Shown one piece after another: positions 1-5,410 of a DNA stretch of 6,726 nucleotides. Below the pieces are notes generated by a model, which did no database searches, was not told the DNA's origin, and saw only the letters and a program-made list of their open reading frames with translations. How positions within the stretch are numbered: the stretch's first letter is position 1; each line of letters opens with the position of its first letter. Where the stretch lies: positions 1 to 6,726 of the forward strand of contig JAUVAM010000218.1 of NCBI GenBank assembly GCA_030591745.1, written 5' to 3'. The translations under genes were made by a program, and so were the position numbers. This DNA is from Deltaproteobacteria bacterium (GTDB lineage: Bacteria > Myxococcota > B64-G9).

Positions 1-1405
1 CATCAACTTGATCATCGAGAGCTATTTGATCACCCAGGATTGGGCGCAGGTTGAGCTTTGGAGTCGCAAATTGGCTGGCCTGACCCGAGACCCGCAACTC
101 AAGAAGAGCCTGAAAGCTTTCGAGCTGGGGGCGCGTTTCAACAGGGCTTCAAACCTCATGGCGGCCGGCCAGGAGGCATCCAAAGCCGGCAAGCAGGAGG
201 AGGCCAATCGTTCGTTGGATGAGGCGGCGGGCGAATTTGTCAGACTTGTGGACGATGACCCCAAGGGAGGCAATTCGGACAAGGCGCTCAACAACGCAGC
301 CTATTGCTATACCTTGTCCAATCGACCGGTCTCCGCCGGCCGTCTTTATGAGCGCATCGTTCGGGAGTACTCGAGCAGCGAGTTTGCCGACAAATCCCTT
401 TTTCTGATGGCCGGCAGCGCTGAGGCGGCTTACGATTTCCAGAAGGCCATCGACAACTACTTGGATTTGGTGGACAAGTACAAGGACTCCAAGTTTCGTG
501 GTGATGCCTTGTACAACGCGGCGGTGGCGCTGGAGGGTGATCAGCAATACAGGCGTGCTGCGGAAGCCTTCGAGCGTTATGCCAAGTTGTTCAAGGATCG
601 GCCGGACTCGGCCCAGAACTTTTTCCATGCGGGGGTGGTGCTGGGCAAGTCCAAGAGTCACAAGAGCGTCATCGCTTTGTTCGGTCGCTTCATCCGGACC
701 TATGGACGGGATACGGCCGAGCGAGAGCGGCTGGTTCAGGCCCATATGAAAATTGCCGAGGCCCGAGTGGCCATGGGTCGTGATCGGGATGCGCGAAAGG
801 GCTACAGTACGGTTCTGAAGTTGTTTGACCGCTATCAGCTGACTGGTGGTGGTCGGGCCGCGGAGTCCGCGGCCAAGGCACGTTTCGAATTGGCCGATCA
901 CCGGCTCAAGCGGTACGAGAAAATTACCTTTGAGGTTTCTCCGCGAAAGCTCAAGAAGGTTTTGAACAAGAAGGCGGTGGAGCTCAAAAAGATGGAAGAG
1001 CTCTATCGGAAGGTTTTTGCATACAAGCGTGTCGATTGGACTTTGGCGGCTTATTATCGACTCGGATATCTTTATGAGAATTTCGCGGATGTGTTAATCA
1101 ATTCACCCTGTCCCAAGGGTTTGAACCAAGAAGAATGCGATATGTACAAGGGCAAACTGGAAGAGTTTGCCGAGGCCCCCATCAAGAAAGCGGTAAGCGC
1201 ATACGCGGAGACCATGGAGAAGAGCAAGGGCCTCAAGGTGGCCAACGAATGGACCCGAAGAACCCGGGAAAGTCTGAATCGATTCGAACCCATCAAGTAC
1301 CCCTTGCAGAAGCAGCCCGAGGCGGCCCTGGTGGTGGACCGTCACGGTGCCCTGCCTTTGCTGCAGGCCGTGGTGCAGACCGGCGTTAAGCCGGAAGGAA
1401 AGTAG
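1..1405 (+). CDS. TPR-repeat protein, GltD/AgmU-like C-terminal part (5' partial)
   Basis: This is the C-terminal part of a larger helical-repeat protein. The frame is open to the left edge (first full codon at base 2). The TTG at 8 is not a convincing start because helix-like sequence (INLIIESYL) precedes it, so the true start lies upstream. Counting from base 8, residues 1-300 are successive paired helices with TPR-type spacing, for example near 93-120 (ALNNAAYCY then GRLYERIV), 130-157, 167-194 and 204-230. Residues 310-430 are a non-TPR helical region rich in Lys, with two close cysteines (C368, C377) and an NEWTRRTRESLNRF segment. From memory this tail resembles the large TPR proteins of myxobacterial gliding clusters (AgmU/GltD), which act in the periplasm. 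The TPR call is firm; the GltD-like name is inference supported by the neighbours. The next gene's Shine-Dalgarno overlaps the TAG stop, suggesting coupled expression. Confidence 0.8.
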   Translation, partial: INLIIESYLITQDWAQVELWSRKLAGLTRDPQLKKSLKAFELGARFNRASNLMAAGQEASKAGKQEEANRSLDEAAGEFVRLVDDDPKGGNSDKALNNAAYCYTLSNRPVSAGRLYERIVREYSSSEFADKSLFLMAGSAEAAYDFQKAIDNYLDLVDKYKDSKFRGDALYNAAVALEGDQQYRRAAEAFERYAKLFKDRPDSAQNFFHAGVVLGKSKSHKSVIALFGRFIRTYGRDTAERERLVQAHMKIAEARVAMGRDRDARKGYSTVLKLFDRYQLTGGGRAAESAAKARFELADHRLKRYEKITFEVSPRKLKKVLNKKAVELKKMEELYRKVFAYKRVDWTLAAYYRLGYLYENFADVLINSPCPKGLNQEECDMYKGKLEEFAEAPIKKAVSAYAETMEKSKGLKVANEWTRRTRESLNRFEPIKYPLQKQPEAALVVDRHGALPLLQAVVQTGVKPEGK

Positions 1406-1409
1406 AGGA
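1404..1409 (+). promoter_or_regulatory. Ribosome binding site for the GTG-started lipoprotein gene
   Basis: AGAGGA lies 5 bases before the GTG at 1415 and overlaps the last two bases of the upstream TAG. It decides the start: only this GTG gives a complete lipoprotein signal (charged RTFFR, hydrophobic core, then Cys23). The next in-frame ATG, at 1460, falls inside the hydrophobic core. Confidence 0.6.
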
Positions 1410-1414
1410 TTCGG

Positions 1415-3049
1415 GTGAGGACCTTCTTCCGCAGCTTGTGCTTGGTGCTTTTTGGGGCCATGCTTGGCTTGTTTGCGTCCTGCGCTTCGACCCCGGAGCC
1501 CAAGCCCGATGAAACCAAGAAGGTCGAGAGCGACAAGGATGCGGTCGATGACGAGGCCGTGGCTCCTTTGAGTGAAGCGGATCGAAAGGCAGATGAGGAC
1601 AAGGGGGAGGGGAGCGAGAAAGCGGAGAAGGCGGCTCCCGCGGACACCGGTCCGGATGAGTTTGAGTTGGGTCAAGAGGCGTCGGCCTTGCTTGCCTCTG
1701 CCGTGCAAAGTGCCGAAGGCGATCCCGCCGGGGCGTTGAAATTGGTCGAGCAAGCGGCTGACAAGCACCCTCGTTGTGTGCAGTGCCATTACAACAAAGC
1801 GGTCTTGCTTGAGAGACAAACGCGATTTGGTGATGCCGAGGCAGCATACCGGAAGGCGATTGCTCTGAAGCCGACTCATCTTGAGTCGATCGTCAATTTG
1901 AGTAATCTCATGCTTCGGGCAGGTCGTCTGCGGGAGGCCCAGCGCGTGGTGACGGCTGCCGTCAAGGCGGAGCCGCGGGCCTTGGGCTTGCGCAACCAAT
2001 TGGTTGCGGTTCTGATCGCGCAGAAGAAATTGAATGACGCCGGAAAGCAGGCCAAGGGCGTTTTGCAGATGGATGAGCGGAACGTGGGGGCCATGATCCA
2101 CTTGGCTCAGGTTTACTCTGCTCGCGGCAAGGTGGAATTGGCGGAACGTATCCTGCAAAAAGCCCGTGAGATCGACAAGTCCAATCCGATCATTCAGAAT
2201 CGTTTGGGCTTCGTGTATCTGGCCATGGAAAACACCCCCGCGGCCATCGCGGCATTTAAGAAAGCGGTGGAGCTCGACGATGCCTTTGTGGAGGCCCACA
2301 ACAACCTGGGTGTTTTGTATAATCGCGCCAATGACTTTACTTCAGCGGCTGAGCATTTCAGGAAGGCGGTGGCCGTAGCGCCCCGTTTTGTCGGTGCGTA
2401 TTTGAATCTTGCCAACGCCCTGCGGGGAGACTTGCAATTTGCGGATGCCGAGGCTGCCTACAAAAAAGTCTTGGCCTTGCAGCCTGATCATCGAGAGGTT
2501 TTATACAATCTGGGCCTGATGTATTTGGATGATGACGTGCCGGGATATGAGAAGTCCAAGCGTTTTGCCTTGGCGGAAAAGAATCTCAGCAGGTACAATT
2601 CCGCAGGGGGCCGGCACCCCAAGCTTGCCGAATACATCGAGATGGCCAAGAAGAAAAAAGAGCGCGCCATCAAGTCGGAGGCTCGCAAGCAGAAACGCGA
2701 GCTGGAAAAAAAGCGAAAGGCAGAAGAAGCGGCCAAGCGCAAGGCGGAGGAAGCAGCCAAACTCCAGAAGGAAGAAGCGGCCAAGCGCAAAGTGGAGGAA
2801 GCAGCCAAGCTCAAGGCCGAAGAGGCAGCCAAGCGTAAGGCGGAAGAAGCCGCCAAGCGTAAGGCGGAAGAAGCCGCCAAGCGTAAGGCGGAAGAAGCCG
2901 CCAAGCGTGCCGCCCCGCCCCCAGGTGCTAAGCTGGGTGGGGCCAAGGACGGAGAGGAAGACGCTCCCCCTTCCGGCAAGCTGGGTGGAGGCAAAGACGG
3001 AGAGGAAGAGGCTCCTCCTTCCGGCAAGTTGGGTGGCGATGAGAAGTAA
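1415..3049 (+). CDS. TPR-repeat outer-membrane lipoprotein, GltE/AglT-like, with Lys/Glu/Ala repeat tail
   Basis: A 544-residue predicted lipoprotein. Residues 1-22 are a signal peptide ending in LFAS before Cys23; Ala at +2 does not suggest inner-membrane retention, so outer-membrane anchoring is likely. Residues 24-80 are an acidic low-complexity spacer. Residues about 85-405 hold consecutive TPR units (for example AEAAYRKAIALKP, AIAAFKKAVELDD and AEHFRKAVAVAPR, each preceded by an AHNNLGVLY-like helix). Residues 433-496 are eight KRKAEEAA-type octapeptides, predicted to form a charged helix or coiled coil. The last 40 residues are a Gly/Pro/acidic repeat. C121-V-Q-C-H125 in the first TPR matches the CXXCH haem pattern, probably by chance. 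TPR lipoproteins of this kind (AglT/GltE, NfsE) are outer-membrane-side parts of myxobacterial gliding or spore-coat machines, where they bind partner TPR proteins. The domain call is strong; the GltE-like assignment rests on context and memory of the family. Confidence 0.82.
   Translation: MRTFFRSLCLVLFGAMLGLFASCASTPEPKPDETKKVESDKDAVDDEAVAPLSEADRKADEDKGEGSEKAEKAAPADTGPDEFELGQEASALLASAVQSAEGDPAGALKLVEQAADKHPRCVQCHYNKAVLLERQTRFGDAEAAYRKAIALKPTHLESIVNLSNLMLRAGRLREAQRVVTAAVKAEPRALGLRNQLVAVLIAQKKLNDAGKQAKGVLQMDERNVGAMIHLAQVYSARGKVELAERILQKAREIDKSNPIIQNRLGFVYLAMENTPAAIAAFKKAVELDDAFVEAHNNLGVLYNRANDFTSAAEHFRKAVAVAPRFVGAYLNLANALRGDLQFADAEAAYKKVLALQPDHREVLYNLGLMYLDDDVPGYEKSKRFALAEKNLSRYNSAGGRHPKLAEYIEMAKKKKERAIKSEARKQKRELEKKRKAEEAAKRKAEEAAKLQKEEAAKRKVEEAAKLKAEEAAKRKAEEAAKRKAEEAAKRKAEEAAKRAAPPPGAKLGGAKDGEEDAPPSGKLGGGKDGEEEAPPSGKLGGDEK
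2711..2914 (+). repeat. Eight tandem 24-bp units (KRKAEEAA octapeptide)
   Basis: Eight in-phase 24-base units begin at 2711, 2735, 2759, 2783, 2807, 2831, 2855 and 2879, followed by a 12-base partial unit to 2914. The last three (2831-2902) are identical at every base, while the first five differ by scattered, mostly synonymous or conservative changes. Each unit encodes a Lys/Arg-rich then Glu-Glu-Ala-Ala octapeptide. Identical units next to diverged ones point to recent duplication or slippage at the 3' end of the array. Confidence 0.93.
2930..3037 (+). repeat. 48-bp tandem repeat, two full units and a partial one
   Basis: Units start with AAG at 2930, 2978 and 3026. Each full unit encodes 16 residues, KLGG(A/G)KDGEE(D/E)APPSG. 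The third copy stops after KLGG and is followed by DEK and the stop. The two full copies differ at a few bases. The tail is Gly/Pro-rich and acidic and lies immediately after the octapeptide array, so this lipoprotein's 3' end carries two different repeat families back to back. Confidence 0.9.
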
Positions 3050-3050
3050 A

Positions 3051-3091
3051 GCTCAGGGCGTTGCTTGACCCGGAGCATGGCTTTCTTTTAT
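3051..3091 (+). terminator. Possible weak terminator or attenuator hairpin after the lipoprotein gene
   Basis: Two bases after the TAA, GCTC (3051-3054) and GGG (3056-3058) pair with CCC (3069-3071) and GAGC (3073-3076). This makes a 7-bp stem with one A/G mismatch and a 10-base loop. After five bases comes a T-rich stretch, TTTCTTTTAT (3082-3091). The offset and interrupted T-tract make this at best a partial terminator. Confidence 0.3.
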
Positions 3092-3094
3092 AAG
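3065..3094 (+). promoter_or_regulatory. Sigma-70-like promoter candidate before the small secreted-protein gene
   Basis: TTGACC (3065-3070) and TATAAG (3089-3094) are separated by 18 bases, and each matches the housekeeping consensus at five of six positions. Transcription would start near 3100-3102, only a few bases before the ATG at 3105. That would leave the AAGGG Shine-Dalgarno (3092-3096) outside the transcript, so either the message is nearly leaderless or the match is fortuitous. TTGACC also occurs inside coding regions here, which lowers its weight. Confidence 0.25.
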
Positions 3095-3104
3095 GGTTAG
3101 GATC

Positions 3105-3359
3105 ATGAAAGTCGGAACTTGGCGATGGATTTGTTTTTGGATCGGGCTGTTGCTATTGATAGCACCAGTCGTGGTCGCCAAGAAGAAGCGGGCTATCCGT
3201 CAAGTGGTCATTCAGGAAGTCACACGGGTGGAGGGAAAAATCCAGAAGCCTGAGGTTTGGTATCTTCTACCCCGATCGAATTTGAATTTTGAAGGGTTGC
3301 GATTAAAAGAGAAATTGGTGCCCAAAATTGAAGAAGCCACTCGAACGGGTCCCTTTTAG
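3105..3359 (+). CDS. Small secreted protein of the gliding-type cluster (84 aa)
   Basis: The start at ATG 3105 is preceded by AAGGG at 3092-3096 with 8 bases of spacing. Residues 1-25 are a clear signal peptide: an initial basic and Trp-rich stretch, the core GLLLLIAPVV, then VVA before KKK, with predicted cleavage after Ala25. The mature protein has about 59 residues, begins very basic (KKKRAIRQ) and ends in a compact segment (KIQKPEVWYLLPRSNLNF, then KEKLVPKIEEA) with no cysteine or further membrane segment. It is therefore probably a soluble periplasmic protein. Small exported proteins with a similar 'KPEV-Y-L-R--LNF' segment and a position just before the TolQ-like gene come to mind from myxobacterial clusters, and CglF/GltF is one candidate name. 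That is recall, not a verified match. Its function is unknown; its place in the cluster suggests a small periplasmic adaptor. Confidence 0.75.
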   Translation: MKVGTWRWICFWIGLLLLIAPVVVAKKKRAIRQVVIQEVTRVEGKIQKPEVWYLLPRSNLNFEGLRLKEKLVPKIEEATRTGPF

Positions 3360-3367
3360 GATAGGGG

Positions 3368-3387
3368 CCGGTGCGACACCGGAGGAA
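3368..3387 (+). promoter_or_regulatory. Hairpin overlapping the Shine-Dalgarno of the TolQ/ExbB gene
   Basis: CCGGTG (3368-3373), the loop CGA and CACCGG (3377-3382) form a perfect 6-bp GC-rich stem. The right arm includes the first two G residues of the strong ribosome binding site GGAGG (3381-3385), which sits 7 bases before ATG 3393. A folded leader would partly hide the site. The pairing is seen directly; a regulatory effect is inference. Confidence 0.5.
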
Positions 3388-3392
3388 CGACG

Positions 3393-4154
3393 ATGACGAC
3401 AAGGAAAAAGGTCTCCGTGGGGACTATCCTGGGCTTGATGCTCATCCTTCCCATCACGGCCTTGGCCGCTGAGGGCGGAGGCGAAGAAGGCGGGTTCATG
3501 ACCTGGGTCGCGGAGTTCTTCGATGCGGGCGGCGCCTTTCTTTACATCAATTGCATCACCCTGGCCTGGGGTATGGCCATCATCATTGAGCGCATGTTTT
3601 TCATTTTCTTCCGCTACAATGTGAATGCCGAGGCCTTCATGGCGCAGGTTCAGAAGCTTGTCATGGCCAACAACATCGAACGGGCCATCAAGCTTTGCAA
3701 TGCGGCACCGGCCGCGGCGCTGCCACGCGTGATCAAAGCGGGGCTCACCCGGGCCAATCGGGGCGAGGTGGAAATCCGCAATGCCGTGGAAGAGGCGACC
3801 TTGGAGATCGTGCCCATTTTGCAGAAACGCACGAGCAATTTGGCGCAGCTTGCCAATATCGCGACCCTCCTGGGCTTGTTGGGAACCATCACGGGCTTGG
3901 TTGCGGCTTTTACCGCAACTTCGGGTGTCAGTCCTGAGCTCAAGGCCCAACTTTTGGCCCAAGGTGTTTCGGAAGCGCTCTACACCACAGGCTTCGGTCT
4001 GTCCATCGCCATTTTCTTGATGGTTTTCCAGCTGATTCTGCAGAACATCACCAAGAAAATTATTGATGAGCTGGACCAGTGGTCTGTGATATTGGAAAAT
4101 CTTTTGATTTCCAGGGGTAAGGGTGGATCAGGCCCCAGTGATCGCCAGGCATAG
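3393..4154 (+). CDS. MotA/TolQ/ExbB proton-channel family protein (AglR-like)
   Basis: A 253-residue inner-membrane protein forming the proton-conducting part of a TolQ/ExbB-type motor, normally a pentamer around ExbD/TolR helices. Residues 1-26 look like a signal peptide (basic start, TILGLMLILPITALAA), common in this branch. Membrane segments lie near 45-70 (ending IIIERMFF), 152-174 and 196-218. TM2 carries the family core LLGLLGTITGL with Thr165, and TM3 carries EALYTTGFGL with Glu194 and Thr199. By motif alignment these match ExbB Thr148, Glu176 and Thr181, which line the proton path. The usual Pro after 'GLxxAI' in TM3 is Phe208. The start has a GGAGG site 7 bases upstream. The two ExbD genes directly downstream make this one stator set. 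The family call is firm; AglR-like is by context. Confidence 0.93.
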   Translation: MTTRKKVSVGTILGLMLILPITALAAEGGGEEGGFMTWVAEFFDAGGAFLYINCITLAWGMAIIIERMFFIFFRYNVNAEAFMAQVQKLVMANNIERAIKLCNAAPAAALPRVIKAGLTRANRGEVEIRNAVEEATLEIVPILQKRTSNLAQLANIATLLGLLGTITGLVAAFTATSGVSPELKAQLLAQGVSEALYTTGFGLSIAIFLMVFQLILQNITKKIIDELDQWSVILENLLISRGKGGSGPSDRQA

Positions 4155-4167
4155 CGGTCAGCGGGAA

Positions 4168-4177
4168 CCAAGGTCTG
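4168..4177 (+). repeat. Shared 10-mer CCAAGGTCTG, copy 1 (copy 2 at 5368-5377)
   Basis: CCAAGGTCTG occurs at 4168-4177 and again at 5368-5377, in two different gaps between genes. In both places its GGTCTG part forms the outer 5' arm of a stem-loop whose inner stem differs. I saw no other copy in the window. Confidence 0.6.
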
Positions 4178-4199
4178 TTTGGGTTGTCCCAAACGGGTC
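4172..4199 (+). other. Intercistronic stem-loop between the ExbB and ExbD genes
   Basis: GTTTGGG (4177-4183) and CCCAAAC (4188-4194) form a perfect 7-bp stem around the loop TTGT. It extends outward by five more pairs (4172-4176 with 4195-4199), three of them G-U, giving a 12-bp stem in RNA. No T-tract follows on either strand, so it does not look like a terminator. It fits an RNA-stabilising or expression-tuning element between two genes whose products are needed in unequal amounts. Confidence 0.6.
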
Positions 4200-4232
4200 C
4201 AGTGCTTGACCTGTGAGTAGGAGATTGGGTAC

Positions 4233-4826
4233 ATGAGAGGCCGGAAGCCATCGCAAAGGTCCAAATCGTACCAGGAACCCATTGGGCTCAATATCACGCC
4301 CTACCTGGATATCGTCACCTCCATCATGCTCTTCATCATGGTGTCCACCACCGGTTTGGCCCAAATTGGCGTGATCAACGTCAACGCGCCGCGTTATGCC
4401 GATCCCCTGGATGCGGGTAGTGCGCAGCAAGATGACAACAAGGAGCCCGAAAAGAAGTTGAATCTCACGGTGGGTATCACCTACGAAGGTCTGTTCATCG
4501 CAGGCGTGGGCGGTGTGATGGGCAACGTGACGGAAGGGGAAGAAGAAGAGGCCAAGAAGCCCACCCTGCCCTTGCTCCTTCGCGATCCGATCTGTCGAGA
4601 CGCCATGAGCAAGAATATCCCCCCGCCCGCCCATTGTTACGATTACAAGCGTTTGACCAAGGAAATGTTGCGGATCAAGCAGGAGTTTCCCAAAGAGAGC
4701 AAGATCATCATCTATGCTCAGCCCGATGTTCCCTATGGGATTCTCGTCAATGTGATGGATGCCACGCGTCAAAGTGGAACGAAGTCCCTGTTCTTCGATG
4801 TGATTCTTAGCCCGGAGAGTTCATGA
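4233..4826 (+). CDS. ExbD/TolR family protein 1, with the membrane aspartate (AglQ/AglS-like)
   Basis: A 197-residue bitopic inner-membrane protein that partners the ExbB-type channel. A short basic cytoplasmic tail (residues 1-18) leads into NITPYLDIVTSIMLFIMV. Asp26 sits three residues after the Pro, as in ExbD Asp25 and TolR Asp23, the residue protonated during motor cycling. The periplasmic part ends in a typical ExbD fold segment (IIIYAQPDVPYGILVNVMDA, then R and SGTKSLFF). It is longer than the usual 140 or so residues because of an insert at about 90-140 with an acidic run (EGEEEE) and two cysteines, C121 and C135, which could form a disulfide. TAGGAG (4218-4223) lies 9 bases before the ATG. 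The gene ends in an ATGA overlap with the second ExbD gene, a classic sign of translational coupling. Confidence 0.92.
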   Translation: MRGRKPSQRSKSYQEPIGLNITPYLDIVTSIMLFIMVSTTGLAQIGVINVNAPRYADPLDAGSAQQDDNKEPEKKLNLTVGITYEGLFIAGVGGVMGNVTEGEEEEAKKPTLPLLLRDPICRDAMSKNIPPPAHCYDYKRLTKEMLRIKQEFPKESKIIIYAQPDVPYGILVNVMDATRQSGTKSLFFDVILSPESS

Positions 4827-5359
4827 GCCTTTCTCGTCGAAGAGCTTCCGGCAGGGGTGAAGATCCCGTCCCGGAATTGGACATGATTCCCATCATGGGT
4901 CTTTTTACTGCCCTGATTTTGTATTTGCTCAAGAATTTTTCGGTTGATCCGATTCTGATCCAACCCACCCAGGATACATCTTTGCCTCGCTCGGAAACCC
5001 GCATCATTCCCAAGGAGGCCGCCATCCATGTCGCCATCACCAGCACGGTGATTTTGGTGGAAAACAAAGTGGTTGCGCGCGTCAAGAATGGACGGGTGGA
5101 GGCCGCTTATAAGAAGGGCAACAATCCGGCTTCTTTGTTGATCGTGCCCTTGAGGGACGCCCTGGTCAATCAGCGCGAGAAAAAGAAACTCATCGCGAAG
5201 TACAACAAGAACAAGAAAGAATTGCAGTTCAAGGGCTTGTTGACCCTCATCGCGGACAAGCGCATTCCCTTTCGATTGTTGACCGAGGTTTTGTATTCGG
5301 CGGGGCAGGCCGAATATGCCTCGTATAAGTTTGCGGTATTGAAAAAAGAAACCGGTTGA
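4823..5359 (+). CDS. ExbD/TolR family protein 2, lacking the membrane aspartate
   Basis: A 178-residue ExbD/TolR-like protein. It starts at ATG 4823 inside the ATGA overlap, with GGAG at 4814-4817 as ribosome binding site. After a basic cytoplasmic tail (SLSRRRASGRG) comes PELDMIPIMGLFTALILYLL, aligned by its Pro23 with the NITPYLD segment of the preceding gene. At the position of the proton-carrying aspartate it has Gly26; the nearest acidic residue, Asp20, lies before the membrane segment. The periplasmic part (42-178) has an ExbD-like arrangement, AAIHVAITSTVILVENKVVA, then a Lys-rich stretch (EKKKLIAKYNKNKKE), then LLTLIADKRIPFRLLTEVLYSAGQAEYASYKFAV in short segments. It probably forms a heterodimer with the first ExbD protein, as AglQ/AglS do in myxobacteria. 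The family call rests on position, length, topology and this C-terminal pattern. Confidence 0.85.
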   Translation: MSLSRRRASGRGEDPVPELDMIPIMGLFTALILYLLKNFSVDPILIQPTQDTSLPRSETRIIPKEAAIHVAITSTVILVENKVVARVKNGRVEAAYKKGNNPASLLIVPLRDALVNQREKKKLIAKYNKNKKELQFKGLLTLIADKRIPFRLLTEVLYSAGQAEYASYKFAVLKKETG

Positions 5360-5371
5360 GTTGTTGGCCAA

Positions 5372-5391
5372 GGTCTGACGCCTGTCAGGCC
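5372..5391 (+). other. Intercistronic stem-loop before the AgmX-like gene
   Basis: CTGAC (5375-5379) and GTCAG (5384-5388) pair around the loop GCCT. Three further pairs outward (5372-5374 with 5389-5391, one G-U) give an 8-bp stem. No T-tract follows. It ends 5 bases before the ribosome binding site GAAGGA (5397-5402), which is itself 8 bases before ATG 5411. The 5' arm starts with the same CCAAGGTCTG found at the ExbB-ExbD stem-loop. Confidence 0.5.
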
Positions 5392-5410
5392 CTAACGAAG
5401 GACGCTCAAG

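Noticed and set aside
149..901. 250-codon - strand frame opposite the first TPR gene
   Set aside because: It is antisense to a continuous TPR reading frame, with no family resemblance and no plausible start context. Long antisense frames are expected from this codon usage.
1103..2299. Long open frame (398 codons) on the - strand across the two TPR genes
   Set aside because: It lies fully antisense to two well-supported genes that show clear TPR periodicity and lipoprotein features. Its own translation shows no recognisable domain, signal or ribosome binding site.
2488..3078. - strand frame opposite the repeat tail (LAASSALR repeats)
   Set aside because: The repeats are the reverse complement of the KRKAEEAA array and would exist in any frame.
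4172..4199. Rho-independent terminator after the ExbB gene
   Set aside because: The stem is strong, but no run of T follows on the + or - strand, and the essential partner genes lie immediately downstream.
3062..4211. 9-mer TGCTTGACC present in two gaps (3062-3070 and 4203-4211) as a possible shared operator or -35 box
   Set aside because: The second copy has no -10 partner at suitable spacing, and TTGACC recurs within coding sequence in this window, so chance is a sufficient explanation.
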